DNA of 64,000 bases from Deroplatys truncata (lineage: Eukaryota > Arthropoda > Insecta > Mantodea > Mantidae). A program made the translations under genes and the position numbers. Shown here in pieces: positions 34,709 through 45,915 of the stretch (position 1 is the stretch's first letter; every line of letters starts with the position of its first letter). The notes under the pieces were generated by a model. That model saw only the letters and a program-made list of their open reading frames with translations. It was not told the DNA's origin and did no database searches. Location of the stretch: positions 94,567,795 through 94,631,794 of the forward strand of contig CM060977.1 in the NCBI GenBank assembly GCA_030765065.1. Direction: 5' to 3'.

Positions 34709-36570
34709 CAATTATATCTTTCTCGGCTTCTCACCACTTCTGGAATGTTATCCTTATAATTATATCCTATTGGGCTTCTCTTCGCTTGGAATGTTATCTA
34801 AATATATCCTTACAATTATATGTTTATGGGCTTCTCCCCACTTTTCTCTAGATATCCTCACAATTACATCTTTCTGGTCTTCCCACCACTTCAGGAATGT
34901 TTTCTCTAGATATCCTCACAATTACATCTTTCTGGTCTTCCCACCACTTCAGGAATGTTTTCTCTAGATATCCTTACAACTATATCTTTCTCGGCTTCTC
35001 CCCACCTCAGGAATGTTATCTCTAGATATGCTTAGAATTATACCCTTCTGGGCTTCTTCTCGCTTCTGAAATGTTATCTTTAGATATCTTTACAATTATG
35101 TATTTTTGGACTTCTCCCCACGTCCGGAATGTTTTCTCTAGACATGCTTAGACTTATATCCTTCTGGGCTTCTACTCACTTCTGATGCGTTATCTCTATA
35201 TATACTTACAGTGATGTATTTATGGGCTTCTCCCCAATTCAGGAATGTTTTCTCTAGAAATCCTCACAGTTATAACTTTCTGGTCTTCCTACCACTTCAG
35301 GAACGTTTTCTCTATATAGCCTTACAATTATATCCTTCTGGTCTTCTCAACACTTCAGGAATGTTTTCTCTATATATCCTTACAATTATATCCTTCTGGT
35401 CTTCTCACCACTTCAGCAATGTTTCCTCTGGATATCCTTACAATTATATCTTTCTGGGCTTCTCCCTACCTCTGGAGTGTTATATCTAGATATGCTTACA
35501 TTCTCCCCACTTCTGGGCTTCTCCCCACTTCTGGAATGTTATCTCTAGATATGCTTACATTCTCCCCACTTCTGGGCTGTAATCTCCAGATATCCTTACA
35601 ATTATATCTTTCTGGGCTTCTCCCCACTTCTGGAGTGTTATTTATATATATGCTTACACTCTCCCCACTTCTGGGTTGTAATCTCTAGATTTCCTTGCAG
35701 TTATGTCTTTCTGGGCTTCTCTCCACTTCTGGAGTGTCAGTTTTAGATATGCTTACATTCTCCCCACTTCTGGGTTATAATCCCTAGATATCCTTACAAT
35801 TATATCTTTCTGGGCTTCTCGCTACTTCTGGAGGGTTATCTCTATTATAAGCTTACATTGTTTCCACTTCTGGGTTGTAACCTCTCGATATCCTTACAAT
35901 TATATATTTCCGGGTTTCTCCCCACTTTTAGAGTGTTATCTCTAGTAATGCTTACATTTTCCCCACATCTGGGTTGTAATCTCTAAATATGCATACATTC
36001 TCCTCACTTCTGGAGTGTTATCTCCAGATATGCTTACATTCTCCCCACTTCTGGATTGTATTCTTTGGTAATCCTTACATTCTCCCCACTTCTGTGTTGT
36101 AATCTCTAGATATGCTTACATTCTCCCCACCTCTGGGTTGTAATATCTATATATGCTTACATTATCCCCAATCTCTGGAGTGTTATGTCTAGTAATGCTT
36201 ACTTTCTTCCCGCTTCTGGGTTGTAATCTCTAGTAACGCTTACATTCTCCCCACTTGTGGAGTGTTATCTCTAGTAATGCTTACATTCTCCCCACTTCCG
36301 GGTTGTAATCTCTAGATATGCTTACATACTTCCCACTTCTTGTGTGTTATCTCTAGTAATGCTTACATTCTCCCCACTTCCGGGTTGTAATCTCTAGATA
36401 TGCTTACATACTCCCCACTTCTGGAGTGTTATCTCTAGTAATGCTTACATTCTCCCCACTTCCGGGTTGTAATCTCTAGATATGCTTACATACTCCCCAC
36501 TTCTTGAGTGTTATCTCGATGTGCTGACATACTCCCCACTTCTGGGGTGTTATCTCTAGATATCCTTACA
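34549..36570 (+). repeat. Minisatellite with 58-, 41- and 82-base periods
   Basis: The left half (to about 35480) repeats a 58-base unit built on TCTCTAGATATCCTTACAAT, ATATCTTTCTGGGCTTCTCC and CCACTTCTGGAATGTTA. The right half repeats a 41-base unit (TTATCTCTAGTAATGCTTAC then ATTCTCCCCACTTCTGG). Between about 36200 and 36530 two variants of the 41-mer alternate, giving an 82-base higher-order unit. The 58-mer equals the 41-mer plus about 17 bases (AATTATATCTTTCTGGG). Open frames here are only repeat-encoded. A (TC)n(TA)n tract occupies 34648-34704. Confidence 0.92.
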
Positions 36571-36574
36571 ATTC

Positions 36575-37255
36575 TTGAGGAAGTATTCTTAAACTATCAT
36601 CATGGCATTCATCTCTTCTTTTCTCTGTGCATTCCACGATATTCTTCATTCTGCATTTGTTTCTAATTTCTTCGTTGCTGTTTCCATCAACTTTCGTTAC
36701 CCCCACTATATTCTTGGGTTTTAATTTCTGTTATTTTCACTAATTCCTTTGTCTTCACAATAAATGCTCTAGCTTCTGATGAGGGTTGATCTGATGATCC
36801 TTACCTTAGTTTGAGCATGAAGATATGTATTTGCCACATGACATCGTTCATACCTGAATTCTTTTTATTGATTGTGGGAGTACTTCGTTTTGCAGTATAC
36901 CAATAGGTACTCTTTATTTCTACCTCTAAATATTTAAAATTCGTTACCTGTTGTATTATACCGTTTTCAACTATTAATTTGCATCTAACTGGTTTCTTAC
37001 TTATTGTCACTAAATGGGTTTTCTTAGTAGAAATTAGTATACCAACACTCCTAAAACTTAAGAAAGGTTGGTGCAATAGCCTTCGTAATTATCCGAAACC
37101 AATATTATATCATCCGCATAGCACATTATTTTTATTCGTTCTTTTCCTATTTGTTAACCTTGTTTCAGTTTGATGACTTTATCCAGAACAATGTTAAATC
37201 ATAGTGGGGTACGCGAATTCCTTTCTCGTACGCCCTGTTTAATGGAATTTCAGTT
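36575..37255 (-). pseudogene. LINE reverse transcriptase fragment
   Basis: On the minus strand the YADD catalytic box is at 37120-37109 (CYADDIILVSDN), preceded by FNIVLDKVIK near 37195. Open frame 37076-36801 contains NGIIQQVTNFKYLEVEI, the segment after the catalytic core. It continues in other frames with EARAFIVKTKELVKITEI (about 36785-36735) and NSNEEIRNKCRMKNI near 36685-36640. Stops and shifts separate these blocks. The order and motifs fit a non-LTR retrotransposon polymerase. Confidence 0.82.
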
Positions 37256-38025
37256 GTCACACTTGTTATTTTTGTAAAATTATGAGTAGAGCTTCTTTAG
37301 TTAATAAAACTAGCTCTTTTGGTATATTATTTTTGTTATAAAATCTTTAAAATTATATTTCATTGTAAACTATCAAACAGTCCCAATTACATTTTTAAAA
37401 TTTTAAAATAATGACATACAATATATGATGCCTCATAATACTAGCAGAAAACAGAAACACGAGGTCGTTTAATAAGGAATACCAAGCAAAGATGGAAAGG
37501 GATGCTGTGAATACAGATGTCTAAACCATGAAGCGAAGAAGACGTGGCTTTTTTCCGCCTCAAATCTCGAGCCATAATTTGAAATGTCCAAAACTGCAGG
37601 AGACACACCCTATGCGGAAGAGGTCTTAGGGCGTCAACTCCTTGTTCTAATGAGACCGTTTCCTGTTCCTGGAGCAACGAACGACACGCAGGAAAGCGAA
37701 GCAGAGCGTTTCCTTGACACTCCCACGATGTGTACGTCAACGTCCACCTACTTGGCATAAGAATAGCATGTCTGGGAATGCAAGGAGGGGTCATGGTAAG
37801 TCATATGTGGGTTTGTGTAACACACACACACTGAGGTCATGTCTCATTTAGCGTGTCATTAACACAAGCTATCCGTCATATGCCTATTAGCGGCAACAGG
37901 TCCTGTGTTCGAGTTACAGCATTACAGGTGATATAACTATCTCTTTTACTGCTTTATATCAATGTGTGCAAGAGTCAACACGAAATACTTAGCGTTTTAC
38001 TTTACTTGTTATAAACGTGCTTTAT
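37256..38025. other. Intergenic with an unassigned ORF
   Basis: Contains a 117-residue minus-strand open frame (37441-37794) of no recognised family and, on the + strand, a donor-like GGTAAGTCAT at 37796. No exon can be supported. Its base composition is less AT-rich than the flanks. Confidence 0.3.
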
Positions 38026-38029
38026 GCAA

Positions 38030-38480
38030 ATCACTCGGCGGTAACGTGTGAGATTCGCATTTGGGAGAACCCGGGTTCGATTCTCCTCAACCGCCCATTC
38101 TCCCTTGGACTTCTCGTTGTTTTCTCTGGTCGGTAGGGGAATTTCCTAGTGTTTCTCATCTTCCACGATTTACTTTCCATTATTTCCCTCTCATTCCATT
38201 TCATTCTCATGTTTAAAGTGTGATTTTAAGTTTGTGGCGTATGGTAGTACCGGACAGATGGCACGGATGCTTGCTCAAAGGATGAGTATTCCCCGAGCTG
38301 CTTAGTTGAGTCGTTCATCGCCCACCCTGAGCAGCTCCAGTAGTCTGACGGATGTCCTGTAACCACCTGTGGTTCCTTCACTTCATACCATCCTCTTGGG
38401 GATGTCTGCAATGCATATCTCGTTGGTCGCAGAGGGCGAGGCGTCCCCCTCCATTGAATATCTTAAACTCTAAAGGTTGT
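38030..38480 (+). repeat. tRNA-derived SINE, family S1
   Basis: The head CACTCGGCGGTAACGTGTG, the B box CCCGGGTTCGATTCTCC (well preserved), the core GTTTTCTCTGGTCGGTAGG and the body GTACCGGACAGATGGCACGG, ending around GCGTCCCCCTCCATTGAAT. Confidence 0.75.
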
Positions 38481-38935
38481 TTTACCGCGAACTGTTGACG
38501 ACGGTCTTGCTGGTCTTGTTGGCTTGCCTACCAGCTTAAAAAACGCAAAAACACGCTGTATTAGATTAATTTTTTCAGGAATTTCAAACGATTATATACC
38601 TACAAAATTAACCGCTCAGATATTTTATTGATATACAGTGTGATGAGATAGTGAAGGACAAATACACGGGATTTAATTTGGTTGATTTCTATAACTTTCT
38701 GCGGAGTGGCACATTTCCTAGTTTAAAAGACTTTGCACGAGGACTAATATCAGTTTTTTTATCAATGTATATTACAAAATGAAATATGTCAAATCCAAAT
38801 ATAGATCTACTATGACTTATGGCCATTTAGGGTCCGTTTTGATGATAGGAACCACAAAATTAGAGCCACAAATGTCTGCAATTATAGAACAGAAACAGCC
38901 AGTTTCGTTCTTCTTATTGAAAATATCAAGTGCTA
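38481..38935. other. Intergenic, no gene seen
   Basis: AT-rich sequence with no supported feature. A DR1-like 3' end tag (GTCATGTGAATGTAACACAT) occurs slightly downstream at 39048-39067. Confidence 0.4.
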
Positions 38936-38936
38936 T

Positions 38937-39012
38937 TTACCGAGCGGGGTGGTTCAGGCGACAACGTGGCCCGCATTCGGTAGGTCTGGGTTCCATCCCG
39001 GATAGCAGAAAA
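38937..39012 (+). repeat. tRNA-like SINE head
   Basis: ACCGAGCGGGGTGGTTCAGG supplies an A box and TCTGGGTTCCATCCCGGATA a B box, about 40 bases apart. Only the head is present. A fold into a complete tRNA cloverleaf with CCA-side pairing is not evident, so it is a SINE head, not a tRNA gene. Confidence 0.6.
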
Positions 39013-39235
39013 ATAAGGTTTTATAAGAATATTTACCAGAAGAGAGAAGTCATGTGAATGTAACACATACTATCTTTTTAATTATTCGATCGTAGGCATT
39101 TGTAAAGTGTTGTGCGGGATCATGTAAATAAACTCTCCTCGTTGATCTGTACCCTCCTCTAATTCTCTGACCCTCATATCATGTGCTGTACTATTATAAT
39201 TTATTCCCAATATAAGACATATTGTATGATGTTAG

Positions 39236-39385
39236 AGGTGAATCCAGGGAGCAAGGGTGCCCAGAAGGGTATCACAGAGGGTGTCGTCATCTCCATCAAC
39301 GGCCAGCCAACACGGGAATCAGCAACTGTGACGCCCATGCTCTGTTCAGGAACACTGGACAAACCCTGCACCTGGGTCTCAACGA
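39236..39385 (+). pseudogene. PDZ-domain exon with a one-base deletion
   Basis: An AG acceptor at 39234-39235 and a strong GTAAGTAT donor at 39386 bound a 150-base exon. The first part reads VNPGSKGAQKGITEGVVISI, then NGQPTRE. After about 39318 the frame shifts by one base and continues CDAHALFRNTGQTLHLGLN. Together these are the carboxylate-loop-distal half of a PDZ domain (GSKAAQ-like turn, EGD-like strand, ING, DAH helix, LGLN end). PDZ domains bind C-terminal peptides in junctional or cytoskeletal complexes; insect PDZ-LIM proteins are one possibility. Intact splice sites with a single lost base suggest a recent pseudogene exon or a sequence error in a real one. Confidence 0.65.
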
Positions 39386-39514
39386 GTAAGTATATCATGT
39401 TATTTCTGTGTTTTGGGAACAAATCGAATACATCGATTTGTGTGGTGCTCTCGCTTGCATTTATGCTGTCACCGTTGCTTTGGGATGCATTCTACTGGCC
39501 TTCACATGTGGAGT

Positions 39515-39515
39515 A

Positions 39516-39552
<37 letters not shown>
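39515..39552 (+). repeat. GT microsatellite
   Basis: An uninterrupted (GT)n tract 130 bases downstream of the PDZ exon donor. Frames crossing it give Cys-Val repeats and are not genes. It is not associated with a DR1 copy, unlike the other long GT tracts. Confidence 0.9.
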
Positions 39553-39554
<2 letters not shown>

Positions 39555-39597
39555 ATCTTTTTGCGCATGCAGTGGCGTCCTGTTTTACATGCATAAT

Positions 39598-40040
39598 TCT
39601 CTGACCCACATTGATTCATGGGTTTTTCGTGGTTTCCTCTGGTGCAGACAAATGTTGGGGTGATTTCTTCTCTGCCACGATTTCCTTTACGTCATTTCCT
39701 TCCCATCTTTCATGTGTGGTTATAGGTCTCGTAGTGTATTATGGCGGTGCCGGGTAGATGGCATGGATGCATGCTCACTGGATAGTACAGTCCCCTTGGA
39801 CACCAGAGGGCTACTCCACTGATGGGTCGTTCATTGCCGTCTCTCGCAGTGAGGCGAATCTGTGAGTTTGGAAACGTTAGGGATTTCGGCGCATCTCTGT
39901 AACATGTCTGCCTACGGCCTGTAGCCTCCTGTGTGGTTCCTTCACCGCTGGTGGGTAGTAGGCAAAATAGATCTCTGTAGATCGCGGTACCGAGGTGTCC
40001 CCCCTACGTTGAACAACCTATAACCTATCATTGGAGCTAG
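39598..40040 (+). repeat. tRNA-derived SINE, family S1, headless
   Basis: It starts in the core (TTTTTCGTGGTTTCCTCTGG, then CCACGATTTCCTTTACG) and has the body GGCGGTGCCGGGTAGATGGC and CCTTGGACACCAGAGG. The tRNA-like head is replaced by unrelated sequence, which suggests 5' truncation. Confidence 0.65.
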
Positions 40041-40763
40041 GACGAATATCTGTTGAGCAAGGAATTAATGTAACTACCACCCTAATCTAGTACACGTGAC
40101 GTCGTACTGGATATACGGGCCCAGTCGATAATCAGCAGTTCTCTTGCGTTACTGGTCTGGGAGCCCTGTGTTTGTTCTTTCTACCCCTGACGTCATTGTG
40201 GCACCCCCATACCCTCACCGTACTGTCAGGATAAACTCACAGCGTGCACACATTGTAAGCCAAAGGATATTTGTCCTAGCTCTGCCTATGACATACAAAA
40301 CCAGACTTTTTGGGACCAATGAATTCATTGCACTCTAAGCATCCATTAGAACGTCTTCAGGAATACATTTGAAATTTATAGTTTTCAACCAGCATCATAT
40401 ACAGTGTGAAATAGACAGTCCAATAAATAAAATAACATATGCATAAAAATAGATGTAAACTAGCATTAAAACAAGTCTTTATGTGTAATTTTTTTAAAAA
40501 TAAATTGATCTCTAGTACACGATGCCCAAATACTTAGCTATTTGGACATAAGTGTGTTAAAAGTATTTGAGAGCAAGTCCATAATATATTCAGGAAAGGT
40601 AGTGCAAAATTTGACCCGAAGATATTTATGAATGTTCGCAGTTTTAGCTAATCTACATTGATTTAAATTCACATCATTCGTATGTCTTGTTTCATAATCA
40701 GATAATATAAAAGTTCTGTAAATCCATGTCTGTTTTGTTTAACATATGTTAAATTGCTATAAA
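40041..40763. other. Intergenic, no gene seen
   Basis: No supported coding region. AT-rich toward the transposon at 40766. Confidence 0.4.
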
Positions 40764-40765
40764 TA

Positions 40766-42050
40766 CAGAGTGAGATTTTAAGTCCACCAACAAACTTCAG
40801 GGGATGTTTCCAGACTGGAAATGGAGCACAAAGGTTCATATCACCTTGTATCCAGAAACGCATAGTTTTCACGGTAGATGGCACTGACGAGATTCATAAC
40901 TTACAGTATGCGTTTTGTATGTTATAGATACTGTGACCCAAGCAACGTAGAAGCAACATTCCAGGAACAACCGAGATGGTGTTCGTGAATAGCCAAGCAG
41001 GTAGAAAGGTCGAGATGCAGCACAGATGTACCAAGCCATGTACCCTGACAGACAGCACCACTCACATCACACAACATTTGGAGCCATTTTTCGGCGTTTG
41101 TGTGAGTATAGGTTTGAGACAGATGAACGCTCAGGGCGGCCGCGGAGTGTGCATATACAATATGCGGAGGAGCATGTTCTTCATGATATTGAGAACAACC
41201 CTGATAGAAGCTCCAGGCAATTGGTCCGCCAACGTGGTTTGAGCCAAAGGATGGTTATCTGTATCCTACATAACAACCGCTATTATCCTCATCACCTCCA
41301 ACGTGTGCAGGGAATATCATCGGTGAATTTTCCCCCACTGGAATGATTCTGTCGGTGGTTTGTGCAACAGGCATCGCCATTATGGTATTTCTGTCTTTAC
41401 TCCTCTTCACCGATGAAGTTATCTTTGAAGGAGAGTTATCATTAACCTGTTTAATCGTCATCTAGGGGCTACAGAAAATTCTCACGGAATGTTTGAAGCG
41501 TCTCAGCAGCGATTCAGTATCAATGTTTGAGCAGAAATTGTTGGTGACCGCCTACTTGTACCATTTCTTCTTCCACAACGCCTGAACGGAGCAAGTCCTG
41601 CAAAACACTCTGCCACTATTGCTGGAGAATGTACCTTTGGTAATACCACAGATAATGTGACTGCAGCAAGACGGAGCGCCAGCCCAATTCTGCATTAATG
41701 TTCGCCGACACCTTAACATCATCTTCCCCCAGACTTTGGGTAGGACGTGGAAGCCCTGTTGCATGGTCTGCTCGATCACCGGACTTAAACCCCCTGGAGT
41801 TGTATTGTGGGGGTATTGAAGAGCATTGTGTACGGTGAGCCGGATTCTTCAACAGCGTGTCCACGTAGCCCGTGATGATATTTCGATACGCCCGGAACAT
41901 TCGAATGAGTGAGGCAATCCATGATATCTTCTTCAGCGCCTAACGTGGAAACTATGCGTTTCCGGAAACAAGGTCATATGATCTTTTGTGCTCCATTCCC
42001 AGCCAGGAATCACCCCTTGATGTTTGTCGCTGGACTTCAAACTCATCCTG
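40766..42050 (+). mobile_element. DDE transposon with ~110-base TIRs, family L
   Basis: The arms 40766-40876 and 41942-42050 match as inverted repeats through GGAAATGGAGCACAAA(G/A)G and AACGCATAGTTT. TA duplications lie at 40764-40765 and 42051-42052. It is 1285 bases long and similar in layout and transposase to the element at 25008, though its TIR sequence differs. It sits outside DR1. Confidence 0.9.
41010..41870 (+). pseudogene. Family L transposase, decayed
   Basis: 41026-41346 is open and carries the two DNA-binding parts: YQAMYPDRQHHSHHTTFGA at the start and RSSRQLVRQRGLSQRMVI followed by HLQRVQG at the end. Later frames hold FTDEVIFEGEL (first acidic residue, 41407-41439) and QQDGAPAQFCINVRR (second, about 41667-41712). 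The WSARSPDLNPLELY third block lies near 41769-41810. Several frame changes separate them. Confidence 0.85.
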
Positions 42051-42052
42051 TA

Positions 42053-42735
42053 TAGAGTGAAACCCTACATGAATCTTTTTTGAAAGACCTTGGATACATC
42101 GTATTGCCTTTTTGGGCCATATAAAGACTTCTACTGCAGAGAAAGAATTATCTCATTGTTGATTCTATAATTTCTAATTGAAAGGAAAGATGCTATATTG
42201 TCGTAGCCTCTACTAAATAATACTCAGAAAATGATGGGGAGACACTCGCTTGCAAAAGGTACCGGTAAATTAATCAAACTTCTAACGCGGCGAGGCTACG
42301 ACGAGGGACGCAGCTAAAGAAAGTATAGAAAATATTACTAATCCAAAACGTTACATGGCTTAAAGGAAGGAAAGGACTCTACACTAACATAATTAAAACT
42401 TCAAGGGAATGGATGGCTACTGAATTTATTATATAAAGATAGATAACGTAGTGCTTACACTCTCAGCCCAATGTCTGTCGGCGAGGCCATCATGCCTTAG
42501 CACGGAGAAAGCAGTTACACACCCTTAAAGCTCGAAGGTTACCTCCTGACTCCCTTACTCAAGCCACGCCAACCTCAAGCGTCAGTAACGCTAAACAACT
42601 CATCCCCTCCTAAAGTGCCTAGTTCCCCCTACTCCAAACCAACTGCCATCTCAAATCCCGGTGACCAGAGAGACGTATGTCCTATAATCTCTGCATACGT
42701 CACAATATATGCCATTTATTGGTTTAGCTACGCTC
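42053..42735. other. Intergenic, no gene seen
   Basis: C-rich on the + strand at 42480-42660, with no repeat copy or coding region I can support. It may be the decayed 3' part of the LINE that follows. Confidence 0.35.
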
Positions 42736-42739
42736 CACA

Positions 42740-43075
42740 AATAAACCTTTATAATTTAACACGCCATGCTTTGTTTAAAATAGATCTAATCTCAGGATTT
42801 AAAGAATATTTGTGTTGGTTATTTATTTACTTGTGGGTTGATTTGAAACGAACCCATCCTGAGCAGTTTCAGAAGATACTTTATGTTGGTTTTTATATAC
42901 AGTGCATTCTTTTCTGTTGCATACAGAATTGTATCATCGCTATACAAGACCGTTGAGGGTAAATTTACATCCAAGTTATTTATAATAACTATAAATAAGA
43001 ACAAAAAGACACTTAAGGTACCACAGCAGTGTTTCGCTTCAGAAAATATAAAATTTCTGTTTAATTCAACCATAT
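42740..43075 (-). pseudogene. LINE reverse transcriptase fragment
   Basis: Open frame 43073-42819 reads CCGTLSVFLFLFIVIINNLD where active elements have a QG-LGP-LF-YINDL motif. VLYSDDTILYA follows, with the catalytic box at 42944-42933 carrying S for the usual A. Below 42819 a further stretch, NKAWRVKLLGLF-like, is visible in a shifted frame. It is a different LINE lineage from the fragment at 36575, judging by the motif context. Confidence 0.75.
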
Positions 43076-43099
43076 GATTCCAACAAATTTAGTTCAATG

Positions 43100-43255
43100 T
43101 TTGTTATACCATACATCCTCTACCATTACATAGCAGGTACAGAAGGTATTGCATTCTACCCAAAAATTCTATATCAAGATGTTGTGGAAAATACATGTTT
43201 TGAGAACCCATGAATCCAAAAAAGCAATTTTAGGAGAAGATCCATGTATGTGTGC

Positions 43256-43306
<51 letters not shown>

Positions 43307-43737
43307 ACTGAACAACGTAACTCAGAAAAGAAAAGTAGGATAAATACCAAACTTGGCATTTAGGTTCAGTATTTACCAAAGATGTGACACGAAGATTTTC
43401 AAGAAAATCTCTTTCTCCAAACTACCCTTTACACGAAACACTTTATTTTCTAAAAAGAATCTCTAAGGATTTTTACTAAAATGCCATTCATTAAAGATAT
43501 TCCATTGCAAATAAAATATATATCTTTAATTTTCTGGAATAGCCGTAGAGTCCTCTTGATTCGGAAGAAACTTTTGTATTATCTTGTATAACTGGTAAAC
43601 GTACTACATAAAGATACAGATCGCTTTAAAACACACAATTTACTTCAAATATGTTAGCTGTGGCATCAAACATTTCTGAGATATCCGATTTTATGGTTCA
43701 TGTTGTTCAATACCTGTCATTCTTTTCAAGTTGAGGC
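43100..43737 (+). repeat. DR1 dispersed repeat with long GT tract
   Basis: A forward copy from ACATCCTCTACCATTACATAG to CATTCTTTTCAAGTTG, truncated before the TTTCTCGCGATG block. The fixed-position microsatellite is expanded to an uninterrupted (GT)n at 43258-43305. Confidence 0.85.
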
Positions 43738-44699
43738 AGTATTTATAACACTTAAATGATATCAGTTTAATTATTTGATATAAAGTATAACAACAGTCCG
43801 TCTTAAAGCAACGTGTGTATGCAATAATATATAAAATGTATGTAATAGTCACTGCATTAAGTTTATTTTTATTATGTACATGTATAATAATGTTATGTGA
43901 ATGTATTACATAGTTTTAACAATATAGGAGCTGTGAGAATAGAAGCCGAAGGTTGCTAAAAGTGAGGTAACCTCCAGGCAATAATGAATTAGAAAGTTTA
44001 ATAATGATACTAATAATTCTTGAAAAAATAATGTAATAATTAAAACAGTTTATAAATAGCCAATCAACAACTAGAAAATCTAAAAGTTATATAAAAGTAT
44101 TCTTCTATTGGAGTAGAATTAGTCAATCAGAGACTTGAAATAGAGTAAAATGTGCAAATTCCCAACCAAATGCTAGGAGGCAGCGTTCTCGAGCAGTTCG
44201 CTCGGTACGTATTCAGTGTGAGACATAATAATTTCATTACGGCGTGAAAGATATAAAGTTTGCGTGTTAAAAAGTACAATTAACAATAATCTCACAGCTT
44301 TACAATTGGATATATCAGTGAAGTGTTATTTAATCGTGTGAAAGATTAATAAAACGAAGTTAAATATCATTATAATTTGTGTAGGTCTTCATTCCTTAGC
44401 CGTACTACCCCTGCTAAGAGATACGTGTTTCTGCAAATTACTACTGACGCAGTCGAGGCATACATATATAATATTTAAATAAACATTTAAATACAAAGTT
44501 GATTTTTAAACGTGTGGGCGAAGGTCTTGGAAAATATTGTATCGTACGTGGGGCGAACGCTCCAAGAAATATATCTCCCGTGATACGTGGTGCAAACAGT
44601 AATAAATAACTCCAAGTTTGGCACTCAAAGTGTGGTATAATGAGGTAAATATATTCTATCTTAAGTTTGGCTCTCCAACAGTGGGACAATATTCTATCT
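43738..44699. other. Intergenic, possible solo LTR
   Basis: Between a TG at 43891 and a CA near 44391 lie an ATTCAGTGTGAG initiator-like site (about 44211) and an AATAAAACG poly-A-like signal (about 44348). A block with GTGGGGCGAACGCTCC follows near 44548. This layout could be a solo LTR plus leader of a retrotransposon. No matching target duplication is found, so the call stays weak. Confidence 0.3.
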
Positions 44700-44955
44700 C
44701 AAAATCCTGTTAGTTTTGAATTGTTTCTTGCGATGTCATGGAAACACCACAGAATATTAAGGCCAGCTTATAGCGTCCAGTTTGATTATCATTGTTCCCT
44801 TTGTATCCATAACGAAATGTATAATACAGCTATTTATGCAAAGGTTTCTTTCGACTAAAATGAAGTAGATGGGAAGATAAGCTTTCCTGAGAATAGTTTT
44901 GATACCATTAATAAACGATAGAGGGTAGGGAAAGTCAATTGAATGTAAGACAAGT
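44700..44955 (+). repeat. DR1 array, unit 1 (3' part)
   Basis: The 3' third of subfamily A (TTTCTTGCGATGTCATGG to AGGGTAGGGAAAGTCAATTG). It passes directly into the next unit through GTTTTACTTTCTC. Confidence 0.85.
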
Positions 44956-45915
44956 TTTACTTTCTCTACTACGTATAGTAAGTAGGGGAAGTATTGTATT
45001 CCACCCAAAGATTCGATACGGAGATTTCACCGGAAATATATGTTTTGAGACAGTCTGAATCCAAAAAAAGCACTTTTGGGAACATGTCCGTGTGTGTCTG
45101 TGTGTGTATGTGCGTCTGTGAACAGCATAACTCAGAAACGAACAGTCGGATAAACACCAAACTTGGTATTTAGGTTCAGTATCTTCCAAGGATGTGAAAC
45201 GAAGGTTTTCAAGAAAATTCCCCACCCCAGATTACCCTTTACATGGAAGATTTTTCGAACATTTTAATTTTCTCAAAAATGGCTCTAACGATGTTGATTA
45301 AAATGTCATATGTTTAAGATATTTTCATGACAAATAAAATGTATATTTCGAATTTTCTGGGAATGTCTCCAAAAGTATTCTTCATTGTGAACGACTTTTG
45401 CATAACTGGTAAACCTTAAGAGATAGACAAAATTTTAATACACAAAGATGTAGATCGCGTTAAAATACACAATTTATATCATATACATTTTTGTTGTTGA
45501 GTGAACCATTTTCGAGATATTGCTTGTTATTTCCTTAAATTTTCCAATACTTACACTTTTTCTCAAATGGGAATTCGTTATTCATTTTTTTGTCTTGGAT
45601 ATGTAAAGAGTATTAATCTGTGGCAAAGAGAATGGTGCTGCAATAGCCACCAGCTATAAAGAGATATGTCTATGCTTAAAGGCTACTGTATTTCTGTATT
45701 GCCCTTGCAAATACAAAACAAAGGGAACATAGAACGCCTTAAGCGATAGTTCAAATATGTGGTCGCTATGTGTAAAATGTAATTCTGTTTGCATGTCAGA
45801 AGATCGTTTCTGCAAATGTTTATCTCGATTAATATGAAATAGATGGAGAGTAAGAGTTTGTAAAAATAGTTCGTACAAGAGTAGAGAAAGTCATGTGAGT
45901 GTAACACGACAGATT
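44956..45915 (+). repeat. DR1 array, unit 2 (subfamily B, complete)
   Basis: A complete unit of about 960 bases from ACTTTCTCTACTACGTATAG to GTAACACGACAGATTTTT. The tract is GTGTGTGTCTGTGTGTGTATG. The join to unit 3 has no gap and defines both unit ends. Confidence 0.9.

Noticed and set aside
34545..35688. Long open frames with repeated YNYIxLGFSP-type residues
   Set aside because: They are translations of the 58-base minisatellite, so the repetition comes from the DNA repeat.
34549..36570. CRISPR-like array
   Set aside because: The units are contiguous with no unique spacers, and the window is eukaryotic; it is a minisatellite.
37441..37794. 117-residue minus-strand ORF
   Set aside because: No recognised family, no matching gene structure and no repeat in other copies; kept only as a note.
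38937..39012. Possible tRNA gene
   Set aside because: A and B boxes are present but no full cloverleaf or acceptor stem; it fits a SINE head.
43149..43359. Open frames rich in Cys-Val or Thr-His
   Set aside because: They read through the GT microsatellite of DR1; the same applies at 39408-39604, 46666-47035 and 58639-58909.
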